Of a stretch of 31,121 bases of DNA, positions 8,771-16,294 are shown one piece after another. The translations under genes and the position numbers were made by a program. The notes under the pieces are model-generated. The model searched no databases and was not told the DNA's origin. It was given only the letters and a program-made list of their open reading frames with translations. Location of the stretch: the NCBI GenBank assembly GCA_900555675.1, contig UNSN01000007.1, positions 1 through 31,121 on the forward strand, written 5' to 3'. This DNA comes from Candidatus Saccharimonadota bacterium. Lineage in GTDB: Bacteria > Patescibacteriota > Saccharimonadia > Saccharimonadales > Saccharimonadaceae. Position 1 is the first letter of the stretch; the number at the start of each line of letters is the position of its first letter.

Positions 8771-9262
8771 ATGGACGAGCCTCGTCACTCGACAGTAATT
8801 CAAACTGTCATCAAATGGATATTTATCTGCGGAATGCTGATGGTTATTGGTGGGGCAATTTTTTATGCTTTTCGAACGGTTTCGCCAAAAACGGAAATGA
8901 TTTACCTTAATAAGACGATGCTTCGGGCGGAAATTGCTAATGATGAAGAATCGCAGCGGAAAGGCTTGTCTGGAAGGTTGGGAATTGATGAGAATTATGC
9001 CATGCTGTTCGTGTTTGACCATAACGATCGTCATAAAATGTGGATGAAAGATATGAAGTTTTCGGTCGATATGATTTGGATCAATGATAAAAAGCGTGTT
9101 GTCTATGTAAAACATAACGTCAAGCCGGATGCTGAGCCGCATGAAAAATATGCGCCACCAGTTCCCGCGAAGTACGTATTGGAGGTGAAGGCGGGAGTTG
9201 CTAAGCGGGCGAGCGCTACAGTTGGGTCACAGGTAAAATTTGATTTGGAGGAGGATAAATGA
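8771..9262 (+). CDS. DUF192 family protein with N-terminal membrane anchor
   Basis: The 163-residue protein has a single hydrophobic helix at about residues 14-35, followed by a DUF192 domain (PF02643) recognised by the blocks EESQRKGLSGR, MLFVFDHNDRHKMWMKDM, FSVDMIWI and KYVLEVKAG. The family is widespread, has a solved beta-barrel fold, and has no established biochemical role. The N-terminal helix would place the domain outside the cytoplasmic membrane. The start is only six bases after an extended -10 box and has no ribosome site. It overlaps the next gene by four bases (ATGA), so the two are likely a two-gene operon. Confidence 0.87.
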   Translation: MDEPRHSTVIQTVIKWIFICGMLMVIGGAIFYAFRTVSPKTEMIYLNKTMLRAEIANDEESQRKGLSGRLGIDENYAMLFVFDHNDRHKMWMKDMKFSVDMIWINDKKRVVYVKHNVKPDAEPHEKYAPPVPAKYVLEVKAGVAKRASATVGSQVKFDLEEDK

Positions 9263-9738
9263 GCGTGATAATTCTATTTGGAGCAATTTTAGTAGCGGTT
9301 TTTGCGGTTGCATTTGTTTCATCTCGAAGATTCGGTCCATTGGCGTTGTCGTTGGCGACGGGATTTTTACTATCAGAATGGTGGGGTGGCTGGTTGACGG
9401 GGGTGTTGGACGGCTTGAAATTGGAAACTGGTTTATTACCAAATGGTGTAATTTCAGGATTAGTCTTAACGTTGATTCCATTAATTATGCTTCTTCTAAG
9501 TGGTCCGAGATATCAGAAAAAACATGAGAGAATTGTCTCGGCGGTGGGAATCGCGTTCTTGACGGCAGCGCTATTGGTTGTCCCTCTGGGAAAATATATA
9601 TCATTAGACGGACAGGCGCTGGAGCTATATAAGATTTTCGCAGATAATTGGCGATATGTGGCTACGTTTGGTCTGGTGTGCGGTCTAATTGACATTTTTT
9701 CACTACATACTGGTGGACATAAACTCGCTAAGCATTGA
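9259..9738 (+). CDS. Small integral membrane protein, function unknown
   Basis: The 159 residues form about four or five hydrophobic helices: residues 2-20, 28-48, 63-82, 92-110 and 132-148 approximately. A basic loop (SGPRYQKKHERIVS) sits in the middle. The size and even spacing of helices recall small CvpA-like proteins, but no conserved motif supports that, so no family is assigned. The start overlaps the DUF192 stop (ATGA) and is preceded by a very strong ribosome site, GGAGGAGG at 9247-9254. This shows the gene is read as the second cistron and uses conventional initiation, unlike its leaderless upstream partner. Confidence 0.8.
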   Translation: MSVIILFGAILVAVFAVAFVSSRRFGPLALSLATGFLLSEWWGGWLTGVLDGLKLETGLLPNGVISGLVLTLIPLIMLLLSGPRYQKKHERIVSAVGIAFLTAALLVVPLGKYISLDGQALELYKIFADNWRYVATFGLVCGLIDIFSLHTGGHKLAKH

Positions 9739-9763
9739 CCTTTGTGTTGGTTTGTGCTAGGAT
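9735..9763 (+). promoter_or_regulatory. tRNA-Lys promoter
   Basis: TTGACC at 9735-9740, 17 bases, TAGGAT at 9758-9763 with TG at 9755-9756. The predicted start near 9770 leaves a 5' leader of about 16 bases to be removed by RNase P. The -35 box overlaps the end of the upstream gene. Confidence 0.8.
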
Positions 9764-9785
9764 GAAGGAAGCGGATATTCCGAAT

Positions 9786-9862
9786 GGGTCCATAGCTCAG
9801 CTGGTTAGAGCACCTGCCTTTTAAGCAGGGTGTCCCGGGTTCAAGCCCCGGTGGACCCTCCA
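9786..9862 (+). tRNA. tRNA-Lys (anticodon UUU)
   Basis: A complete 77-base cloverleaf: acceptor stem GGGTCCA/TGGACCC, D arm GCTC/GAGC, anticodon stem CCTGC/GCAGG with loop CTTTTAA (anticodon TTT at 9820-9822), variable loop GTGTC, T stem CCGGG/CCCGG with loop TTCAAGC, and an encoded CCA end. The discriminator base (9859) is T; bacterial tRNA-Lys usually has A here. It is transcribed alone between its own promoter and a terminator. Confidence 0.97.
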
Positions 9863-9873
9863 AATTTGAAATC

Positions 9874-9897
9874 GACTCCCTTGGCGGAGTCTTTTTT
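9874..9897 (+). terminator. Rho-independent terminator after tRNA-Lys
   Basis: A six-bp stem, GACTCC with GGAGTC, a six-base loop and a run of six T. Confidence 0.88.
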
Positions 9898-9914
9898 ATG
9901 GCTTCGGATCCAGA

Positions 9915-9920
9915 TATACT
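9915..9920 (+). promoter_or_regulatory. -10 box of comEC
   Basis: TATACT ends six bases before the ATG at 9927, predicting a leaderless mRNA. The -35 region falls in the T-run of the tRNA terminator and is poor. Confidence 0.65.
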
Positions 9921-9926
9921 TTAAGT

Positions 9927-11377
9927 ATGAATAGTTGGCTATTTAAGAAGTTGCATATTTCTTGGTTGGTGGCGGTGTGGTGCCTCGGTCTGACAATTGG
10001 CGTAATTTCCATCCATTACATACCGCGGTCGTTTGCGACGAACCCATTATTTTTATTGGTCGGGCTGGTTATTTTTGTAATCGTGGCAATTTGGCGCTGG
10101 CGATTTTTTGTGATTTTAGCAATTATTTCTGGAGTTTTGGTCGGTCTTTGGCGCGGTGAAATCGGCAGAAAAGGCGTGGAGGTTTATGATTCGTTAATCG
10201 GAAAAGTCGCAATTGTCCAAGGTCAAGTTTTGGAAGATTCTGATCTTGATAAAAATAGTCAGACGGTTCTTAGATTGGGCAATCTGCAGATGAATAATGA
10301 AAATTGTCGGGACAAATTTGGGTGACGACACCAGATAAAAACTCAATTAAGCGTAGTGATATCGTGAAGGTTAAGGGTAAAATGACGGCGGGATTTGGGG
10401 CTTTTTCAGCAAGCGTATATCGGGCGAAAATTATTAGCGCCGAAAGACCAGTTCCGGGTGATGTGGCGGTGGGAGTTCGTGATTGGTTTGCGGGGCGGGT
10501 CCGTGAGTATGTTCCGGAATCAGAGTCCGCGTTGGGATTGGGATTTTTATTGGGTTTAAGGCGTGCTATGCCAACTGAATTAAGTGACAATTTGAAAATT
10601 GCTGGACTAACGCATATCGTGGTGGCGAGCGGCTATAATTTAACAATTTTAGTTCGTTTAGCGCGACGATTATTCGCCAAGCGATCAAAATATTTAGCGA
10701 TGCTCAGCGCGGCTGTTATGATAATTGGTTTTATGGCGGTGACTGGATTAAGTCCTAGCATGTCGAGAGCTGGTTTGGTGGCGGGGCTGAGTTTGGCGGC
10801 GTGGTATTACGGCCGGACAATTCATCCGCTGGTCCTACTTCCTGTGTCGGCGGCAATTACGCTATTGATAAATCCGCAATTTGGTTGGGGCGATTTGGGC
10901 TGGCAATTAAGCTTTGCTTCGTTTGCGGGCGTAATTATGTTGGCGCCGCTTCTACATTCTTACTTTTTTGGCAATAAAGAGCCGGGCGCGTTTCGACAAA
11001 TTTTAATTGAAACTTTGTCGGCGCAAATTATGACGTTGCCGCTACTTATGATGAGTTTTGGTGTTATTAGTAATGTGGCGTTAATCGCGAATATGTTGAT
11101 TTTGCCGTTTGTGCCGCTAGCGATGCTGCTGACATTTATGTCGGGCGTGCTGGTTTTTGTGCCGATGATTGGCGCGTTGATTGCAATTCCGACGACGTGG
11201 CTACTTGGTTATATGATCCAAGTCACCAATTGGACAGCTGGATTTGAATGGGCTCAAATGGAAGTTAGCATTAATTTGTGGCAATGTGTGGTTTTATATG
11301 TGGTGCTAATTTTGGCAATGATTTGGATGAAAAAGCAAACTAAATTGGACCCCGCCAAGATAAATATTGTGGAGTAG
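9927..11377 (+). pseudogene. comEC: comEC, DNA-uptake channel protein, interrupted by a -1 frameshift
   Basis: ComEC forms the inner-membrane channel for single-stranded DNA during natural transformation. The gene is in two frames. Part one (9927-10325, 132 residues) holds about three N-terminal helices and the start of the DUF4131 beta domain. Part two runs to 11377 and holds the rest of that domain (LSGQIWVTTPDKNSIKRSD) and the multi-helix competence domain with AGLTHIVVASGYNLTIL. The frames join cleanly if one A is added to the A4 run at 10300-10303, giving about 483 residues with MNNEKLSGQIW. No metallo-beta-lactamase domain follows, as in other short ComECs. Possible explanations are a real inactivating deletion, a sequencing error, or two coupled cistrons, since a GTG at 10322 overlaps the part-one stop (GTGA). 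Confidence 0.87.
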
Positions 11378-11379
11378 TG

Positions 11380-11385
11380 TATAAT
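11380..11385 (+). promoter_or_regulatory. -10 box of yebC
   Basis: TATAAT just after the comEC stop. The start is predicted near 11392, leaving a leader of about 33 bases with the ribosome site AGGAGA at 11415-11420. No clear -35. Confidence 0.7.
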
Positions 11386-11424
11386 AGTAACAGATTGAAA
11401 TAGCAAATAACTTTAGGAGAAATT

Positions 11425-12141
11425 ATGTCAGGACACAGTAAATGGGCTACAACTCACCGACAAAAAGCGATTGTTGACGCTAAGCGCGGCGCGATTTTTA
11501 CGAAATTGGGTAATCAAATTGCTATTGCGGCACGTGGCGGTACAGATCCAGCGCTGAACTCAAGTTTGGCGATGGCAATTGAAAAAGCTAAGGCTGCGAA
11601 TATGCCTAGTGCAAACATCCAGCGAGCAATTGACCGAGTGGCGGATAAGAGCGCGGCGGCTTTGGAGGAAATTGCTTACGAAGGTTATGGTCCTGGCGGC
11701 GTAGGCGTTATTATTGAAACGGCGACAGATAATCGCAATCGAACATTGCCAGAGGTAAAAACTGCGTTGGTTAAAAATGGCGGGCGAATTGCTGATGCTG
11801 GTAGTGTGATGTTCCAATTTACGCGCAAAGGCGTCATTACTATCGAAGGCAGCGGGGAAGATTTGTTGCTGGCAGTTTTGGACGCTGGCGCCGAAGATGC
11901 TGTCGAGGAAGATGGCGAGATTATCGTGTATACAGAGTTGAAAGATTTGGCGATCGTGCGAAATAAATTGGTTGAACAAGGCTTGAAGGTTAAAGATGCG
12001 GAACTGCGATACATTGCCAATGCACCGATAGAAATTGCCGATATGGAAACTGCGCAGAAATTGATGAAAATGATTGATGCGCTGGACGATTTGGATGATG
12101 TTGTGAATGTTCATACGAACGCGGATATCACAGCGGAATAA
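11425..12141 (+). CDS. yebC: YebC/TACO1 family protein
   Basis: YebC-family proteins were long annotated as DNA-binding regulators (PmpR); more recent work links members to translation of difficult sequences such as proline runs. The 238-residue protein is full length and begins with the family hallmark MSGHSKWATTHRQKAIVDAK, followed by ALEEIAYEGYGPGGVGVIIE and, near the end, LDDLDDVVNVHTNAD. The start is supported by AGGAGA four bases upstream. A terminator follows at 12158-12184. It stands ahead of ruvC-ruvA-ruvB, a gene order seen in many bacteria, here interrupted by a surface-protein gene. Cytoplasmic. Confidence 0.97.
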   Translation: MSGHSKWATTHRQKAIVDAKRGAIFTKLGNQIAIAARGGTDPALNSSLAMAIEKAKAANMPSANIQRAIDRVADKSAAALEEIAYEGYGPGGVGVIIETATDNRNRTLPEVKTALVKNGGRIADAGSVMFQFTRKGVITIEGSGEDLLLAVLDAGAEDAVEEDGEIIVYTELKDLAIVRNKLVEQGLKVKDAELRYIANAPIEIADMETAQKLMKMIDALDDLDDVVNVHTNADITAE

Positions 12142-12157
12142 AATCATCGCTTTAAGT

Positions 12158-12184
12158 AATCGCTCCTTTTTTGGGGCGATTTTT
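12158..12184 (+). terminator. Rho-independent terminator after yebC
   Basis: A nine-bp stem, AATCGCTCC with GGGGCGATT (one G-T pair), a six-T loop and a trailing T run. Confidence 0.88.
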
Positions 12185-12187
12185 AAT

Positions 12188-12193
12188 TTGACA
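12188..12193 (+). promoter_or_regulatory. -35 box of the surface protein gene
   Basis: A perfect TTGACA. The matching -10 is unclear: the best-spaced candidates are TAAAGA (12209-12214, 15-base spacer) or AAAGAT (12210-12215, 16-base spacer), both weak. Confidence 0.45.
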
Positions 12194-12240
12194 AAAAGTA
12201 CGCTAAACTAAAGATGATTAACCATAAGCAAGGAGCGAGC

Positions 12241-14040
12241 ATGAAGTATTTGCGCAACACACTACTTATGATACTAGCCGTGGCACTAATAATGCCGTCG
12301 CCGTTGGTTTTGGCGGAAGGCGTTTCAGGTGCTACTCAAGAGTCGAAAGTTGATGACGTTCAGACTGTTGATAATAGTCTTAAATCGGCTGAGGAAGCGA
12401 AAGATCCAGTTGTTGATAAGAAACAGATCGATAGCAATTCACCTTCTCAACCAAGTGAAAATCCCGAGGCTCCAACGGAGAATTCGTCTACGGATAGTCC
12501 GAGTGAAAATCCCGCCACTAATGAGTCTTCAAAGTCCGAGCCAAATCTCGAATCTGAGCCGCCAAAAATAGATAATCCAGATGGAAGAACAGAAGAAAAT
12601 GCTCCGATATTAATTTCAAAGATTAGTCAGGGCAAAAAATACGTTGAGATGTATAATCCGACGAATCAGAATGTTAATTTGGCTGGTTGGAAAATAGAGT
12701 ATCACACTGGACCTGAAGCTAAAACTGTTGGAAAAATTTTCAAGGATGAAGTAATATCGGCGAACGAATTTTTGGTTTTGTCGAACGATAAGATGTTGGC
12801 GGGCGCCATAAAGTTTGATAATAATTTAGGTTTGGCTCAAAATGATGGATCGGTCGTGCTGTCGCGCTCGGACGGGTCGGTTTCAGATACTGTTGGCTGG
12901 GGGAGTAATTCAAAGTCTGCAGGCTCGCCAATTAAAGGCAGTGTGAAAATTGTTTGGCGCTGTTTTATTGGTGAAAATATTATTGATTCGAAAAATAATT
13001 CCACTGATTTTTTATCGAGTAAAGGTTCTGATAATCAGGAAATTGTGCCTTATTCACGTCCGAATTGTAAGAGTTCAGAGCACAAACCTGAATCTCCAAA
13101 GGAGTTGAATAAATGTGAAGGTCTGAAGCTAAGTGAAATCGCGTCGAATATTGATGAACAATTCATTGAAATTGTCAATTCTGGCGAAAAAACCGTCATT
13201 ACGACAGGCTGTAAATTGACGATTGGCGATTCTGGCGTTCGTGAAAATATTGGTGATATCGAATTAAATCCTGGCGAATTTTTAGTGATCAAAATAAAAA
13301 GTACGAATCTGAAATTGCCAAAAACAAAAGGAAAAGTTTATTTATTAGACGAGGCTGGCTCGAAAATTGATTCCGCTGAATATGAGAAGTTAGCGAAAAG
13401 CTCTTCGTGGAGTTTGATTGATGATGAGTGGATGCAAACGTTTATGATAACTGAAAATTCTGAGAATATCTTTAAGGAATATCCAGACTGTCAGAGTGGT
13501 TATGAGAGGAATGTGTTAGGTAGATGTGTGAAAATTGCCACCCCGCCCGTTGAAAGCCTTTGTCCTGTCGGTCAATATCGTCATCCAGAAACTCACCGTT
13601 GTCGAAAAATTGAAGCAACAAAAACTATTACGCCTTGTAAAGATGGCTATTATCGTAGTGAAGAAACTGGCAGATGTCGATCTATCGCATCGGCTGCAGC
13701 AAAAACTTTGAAGCCTTGCCCAGAAGGTCAATTCCGCAATTCAGCTACGGGTCGATGTAAGAAAATTGCCTCCACTGACGATATAGCAAAAGAATGTCCA
13801 GAAGGATTTGAGCGTAATCCGCAAACTAAGCGGTGTCGAAAGATAAAATCTGCAAATATGCCAACTGTTGGTTTGGCGGCAGCTGAAGTTAAACAAGTCG
13901 CTGGCGCTACTTGGGGCTGGTGGGTGTTTGGTGGCGTGAGTTTACTGGCTGTCGGTTACGGCGTATGGCAATGGCGATGGGAAATCTCACAATTTGTACG
14001 AAAAATCCGTGAACGCGTTAGGTCTGCAAGCGGTAAATAA
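12241..14040 (+). CDS. Cell-surface protein: two lamin-tail domains, five Cys repeats, C-terminal anchor
   Basis: The start chosen is the ATG with AAGGAG five bases upstream; it gives a clean signal peptide (residues 1-25, cleavage after VLA). The 599-residue protein then has a Ser/Pro/Glu-rich disordered linker (about 30-118); a first lamin-tail (LTD) domain (about 120-225, with YVEMYNPTNQNVNLAGWKI and FLVLSND); a second, more divergent LTD-like domain (about 290-413, with EQFIEIVNSGEK and GEFLVIKI); and five repeats of C-x12-C (about 417-535; CPEGQFRNSATGRCKKI is typical). A transmembrane helix (about 558-580) and a basic tail end the protein, so it should be anchored in the membrane and face outward. 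LTD domains occur in many secreted bacterial proteins. A role in contact with the host cell is inference. Confidence 0.87.
   Translation: MKYLRNTLLMILAVALIMPSPLVLAEGVSGATQESKVDDVQTVDNSLKSAEEAKDPVVDKKQIDSNSPSQPSENPEAPTENSSTDSPSENPATNESSKSEPNLESEPPKIDNPDGRTEENAPILISKISQGKKYVEMYNPTNQNVNLAGWKIEYHTGPEAKTVGKIFKDEVISANEFLVLSNDKMLAGAIKFDNNLGLAQNDGSVVLSRSDGSVSDTVGWGSNSKSAGSPIKGSVKIVWRCFIGENIIDSKNNSTDFLSSKGSDNQEIVPYSRPNCKSSEHKPESPKELNKCEGLKLSEIASNIDEQFIEIVNSGEKTVITTGCKLTIGDSGVRENIGDIELNPGEFLVIKIKSTNLKLPKTKGKVYLLDEAGSKIDSAEYEKLAKSSSWSLIDDEWMQTFMITENSENIFKEYPDCQSGYERNVLGRCVKIATPPVESLCPVGQYRHPETHRCRKIEATKTITPCKDGYYRSEETGRCRSIASAAAKTLKPCPEGQFRNSATGRCKKIASTDDIAKECPEGFERNPQTKRCRKIKSANMPTVGLAAAEVKQVAGATWGWWVFGGVSLLAVGYGVWQWRWEISQFVRKIRERVRSASGK
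13489..13845 (+). repeat. Five tandem Cys-repeat units in the surface protein
   Basis: Five degenerate protein repeats of about 22-27 residues. Each has two cysteines exactly 12 residues apart and ends in an R-C-[RKV]-[KS]-I core, joined by variable Ala/Thr/Lys linkers. The DNA copies have diverged, so the repeat is kept by selection on the protein rather than by recent copying. Confidence 0.9.
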
Positions 14041-14041
14041 T

Positions 14042-14050
14042 TGCTATAAT
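14042..14050 (+). promoter_or_regulatory. Extended -10 promoter of ruvC
   Basis: TGCTATAAT, ending six bases before the ATG at 14057. Predicted leaderless mRNA. Confidence 0.82.
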
Positions 14051-14056
14051 AAAGAT

Positions 14057-14530
14057 ATGAGAATTATCGGGATTGACCCGGGAACGGGGATTTTGGGGTT
14101 TGGTGTGATTGATTTTTCTCGTGGCAAGTTTAAAATGGTTACGGCGGGAGTTGTGACGACGCCGGCACATACGCCAATTGACGAAAGGCTTGAAGATATT
14201 TTCGATAGCCTGACAGAGATTATTGCCGAAACAAATCCTGATGTTATGTCGATTGAAAAGCTATTTTTTGCGCGCAATGTTACGACGGCGATTTCTGTGG
14301 CGGAAGCGCGCGGCGTGGCGATGTTGACTGGGCGAAAAGCCGGAATGCCGATTGCTGAATATACGCCGTTGCAAATAAAACAAACTTTGACCGGCTATGG
14401 CAAGGCTGACAAAAAGCAAGTTCAAGAAATGGTGCGACTTAATTTGGGTTTGAAGGATGTTCCGAAGCCGGATGACTGCGCAGATGCTTTGGCTGCAGCA
14501 ATTACACACGCAGCGATGAATCGGGTATAA
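14057..14530 (+). CDS. ruvC: Holliday junction endonuclease RuvC
   Basis: Cuts four-way DNA junctions during recombination, with RuvAB. The start chosen gives MRIIGIDPGTG with catalytic Asp7; an in-frame ATG 63 bases upstream would add residues from inside the surface-protein gene and put the start before the promoter. From the chosen start the protein is 157 residues, normal for the family. The second acidic residue lies in SIEKLFFARN, and the last acidic cluster is PDDCADALAAAITHA near the C-terminus. The gene sits six bases after an extended -10 box without a ribosome site. The ruvA -10 box overlaps its stop codon. Confidence 0.96.
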   Translation: MRIIGIDPGTGILGFGVIDFSRGKFKMVTAGVVTTPAHTPIDERLEDIFDSLTEIIAETNPDVMSIEKLFFARNVTTAISVAEARGVAMLTGRKAGMPIAEYTPLQIKQTLTGYGKADKKQVQEMVRLNLGLKDVPKPDDCADALAAAITHAAMNRV

Positions 14531-14531
14531 T
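14526..14531 (+). promoter_or_regulatory. -10 box of ruvA, overlapping the ruvC stop
   Basis: TATAAT with the ruvC stop TAA (14528-14530) inside it. It ends six bases before the ruvA ATG, predicting a leaderless message independent of read-through from ruvC. Confidence 0.75.
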
Positions 14532-14537
14532 TGAAAT

Positions 14538-15113
14538 ATGATTGCACATGTTTTTGGAAAAGTTGCTGAGAAGTTTAATGGCTCGTTAGTCATTGATGTT
14601 CATGGTGTTGGATATGAAGTCAGCGTGGCGACTAATGATTTTGATGCAGTGACATTAGATCAAGAAGTAAAATTTTATACTTATCATCACGTGCGCGAAC
14701 AGTCGGAGGAGTTGTTCGGGTTTTCTAGTTTAGCGGCGAAAAAGTTATTTGAAATGCTAATCACGGTTCAGGGGGTTGGCCCGAAGGCTGCGCTGGCTAT
14801 CTTGAGCTTGGGTGATGCCGAGCAGGTGCGTAACGCTATTGCTAATGCTGACAGCGGTTTTGTGCAAAAGGCTACTGGCGTTGGCAAAAAAACTGCCGAG
14901 CGAGTGGTGGTTGATCTAAGTGATAAAGTTGGTTTACCGACTCATTACGGCCGAACGGAAACTCCATTGCAGACTGAATTGAACACTTCCGATGAAGCTT
15001 TGGAGGCGTTGATGGCTTTGGGTTATACATTAGCAGATGCCACTAAGGCGCTTGAAAATGTCGATGTCAATTTGCCGACATCTCAGCGATTAACTGAGGC
15101 GCTGAAGAAATAG
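14538..15113 (+). CDS. ruvA: Holliday junction branch migration protein RuvA
   Basis: RuvA binds the junction as a tetramer and loads the RuvB motor. The 191 residues contain the N-terminal OB-type domain (MIAHVFGKV, LVIDVHGVGYEV, EELFGFSS), two helix-hairpin-helix motifs (LITVQGVGPKAALAIL and KATGVGKKTAERVV), and the C-terminal RuvB-contact domain (SDEALEALMALGYTLADATKAL). The length is normal. It lies seven bases after ruvC, with its own -10 box overlapping the ruvC stop. Confidence 0.98.
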   Translation: MIAHVFGKVAEKFNGSLVIDVHGVGYEVSVATNDFDAVTLDQEVKFYTYHHVREQSEELFGFSSLAAKKLFEMLITVQGVGPKAALAILSLGDAEQVRNAIANADSGFVQKATGVGKKTAERVVVDLSDKVGLPTHYGRTETPLQTELNTSDEALEALMALGYTLADATKALENVDVNLPTSQRLTEALKK

Positions 15114-15168
15114 ATCTTTGTGTTCCAATATTTAATTATTGACCCTAAATTAAGTTATTGCTTGTAAA

Positions 15169-15177
15169 TGTTATAAT
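15169..15177 (+). promoter_or_regulatory. Extended -10 promoter of ruvB
   Basis: TGTTATAAT, six bases before the ATG at 15184. Predicted leaderless. A TTGACC at 15139-15144 is too far from it to act as its -35. Confidence 0.82.
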
Positions 15178-15183
15178 TAGTTT

Positions 15184-16182
15184 ATGGCAATTGAAAGAAT
15201 AGTTGATACAAGTTCGCATGATGACGACTCTGAAGAGCAGCGAATTGAAGTTAGTTTGCGTCCGCAGAGTTTTGCTGAGTATGTTGGTCAGGAAAGATTA
15301 AAACGTAATTTGCGCTTGGCGATTGATGCGGCTAAAAAGCGCGGCGAGCCGTTGGATCACGTATTATTATATGGTCCGCCGGGGCTTGGTAAAACAACTA
15401 TGGCGACGGTGATTGCTAATGAAATGGGTACGAATCTGCGGATTACTAGCGGTCCGGCTATTGAAAAAGCTGGCGATTTGGCGTCAATTCTGACTAATTT
15501 GTCGGACGGTGATATTCTGTTTATCGATGAGATTCATCGGTTGGGGAGATCAGTGGAGGAAATTTTGTACTCCGCAATGGAAGATTTTAAGCTGGATATT
15601 GTGATTGGAAAAGGTCCGGCAGCGCGATCAATTCGATTAGATTTACCGCGGTTTACGGTGATTGGCGCAACGACACGAACCGGAAGTTTGGCGGCACCTT
15701 TGCGTGATAGGTTCGGGCATATTTATCGTTTGGAATTTTACACGCCAGAGGATATTGCGAAAATTGTGACGCGTAGTGCGAAGATTTTAGAGTCGTCAAT
15801 TCGAAGTGAGGCGGCGGATTTATTGTCGACGCGGGCGCGCTTGACGCCACGTATTGCCAATAGGCTTCTTAAGCGAGTTCGTGATTACGCCGATGTTAAT
15901 GGCGACGGAATAATTGATGTAAAAACTACAACCAACGCTTTGGAGATGCTGGAAGTAGATGAACTGGGATTGGATCCGGCTGATCGTAATTTATTGCAAT
16001 CGATTCTGGAAAATTATGGCGATAATCCTGTTGGATTAACAACAATTGCGGCGTTGACTGGTGACGAGGCGACAACAATTGAGGATTTTTATGAACCATA
16101 TTTGCTACAAATTGGTTTTATTGAGCGCACGCCGCGTGGTCGTCGAGTAACAATTAAGGCAAAGCGACATTTGGGAAAATAG
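15184..16182 (+). CDS. ruvB: Holliday junction branch migration ATPase RuvB
   Basis: Hexameric AAA+ motor that drives branch migration on junctions held by RuvA. The 332-residue protein has Walker [11 protein letters not shown], Walker [11 protein letters not shown], sensor 1 [20 protein letters not shown] (the arginine finger region), and the C-terminal winged-helix domain with [10 protein letters not shown]. The length is normal. The leaderless-type promoter is upstream, and a 70-base gap separates it from ruvA, so the three ruv genes appear to have separate promoters while remaining adjacent. Confidence 0.98.
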   Translation: MAIERIVDTSSHDDDSEEQRIEVSLRPQSFAEYVGQERLKRNLRLAIDAAKKRGEPLDHVLLYGPPGLGKTTMATVIANEMGTNLRITSGPAIEKAGDLASILTNLSDGDILFIDEIHRLGRSVEEILYSAMEDFKLDIVIGKGPAARSIRLDLPRFTVIGATTRTGSLAAPLRDRFGHIYRLEFYTPEDIAKIVTRSAKILESSIRSEAADLLSTRARLTPRIANRLLKRVRDYADVNGDGIIDVKTTTNALEMLEVDELGLDPADRNLLQSILENYGDNPVGLTTIAALTGDEATTIEDFYEPYLLQIGFIERTPRGRRVTIKAKRHLGK

Positions 16183-16244
16183 TTATCGTATTCTTCGGCT
16201 TTTTGTGTTTTAACAAAACCAGACAAACTTAACTAGGAGCAGTC

Positions 16245-16292
16245 ATGGGCAAAAAACAAGGCTATCTTAAGTTCTGTCGTGTTATAATATAG
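16245..16292 (+). CDS. Possible 15-residue peptide with strong ribosome site
   Basis: ATG at 16245, preceded at a good distance by TAGGAG (16234-16239), opens a 15-codon frame (MGKKQGYLKFCRVII) that ends at TAG 16290-16292. The last codons are the -10 box of the next gene. This gap is otherwise empty, and a Shine-Dalgarno this good is notable where most starts have none. It may be a small peptide, a relic of a lost gene, or chance. No promoter for it is convincing. Confidence 0.25.
   Translation: MGKKQGYLKFCRVII
16280..16288 (+). promoter_or_regulatory. Extended -10 promoter of the bPH2 gene
   Basis: TGTTATAAT, six bases before the ATG at 16295. Predicted leaderless. Confidence 0.82.
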
Positions 16293-16294
16293 GC

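Noticed and set aside
9513..9863. A 116-codon minus-strand frame starting MEGPPGLEPGTPCLKGRC
   Set aside because: It is the antisense of tRNA-Lys and the upstream gene. This kind of tRNA-derived frame is a common false annotation.
10296..10306. Programmed -1 frameshifting in comEC
   Set aside because: The sequence has no X XXY YYZ slippery heptamer in the right frame, and the A run is only four long. A deletion or coupled restart is simpler.
12214..12240. An earlier ATG for the surface protein
   Set aside because: It adds nine residues ahead of a good signal peptide and has no ribosome site, whereas AAGGAG sits five bases before the ATG at 12241.
13489..13845. CRISPR-like array
   Set aside because: The repeats are protein-level Cys repeats in an open frame, with diverged DNA and uneven spacing.
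13994..14056. An earlier in-frame start for ruvC
   Set aside because: It lies inside the surface-protein gene and upstream of the TGCTATAAT promoter. The later ATG gives the family-standard N-terminus.
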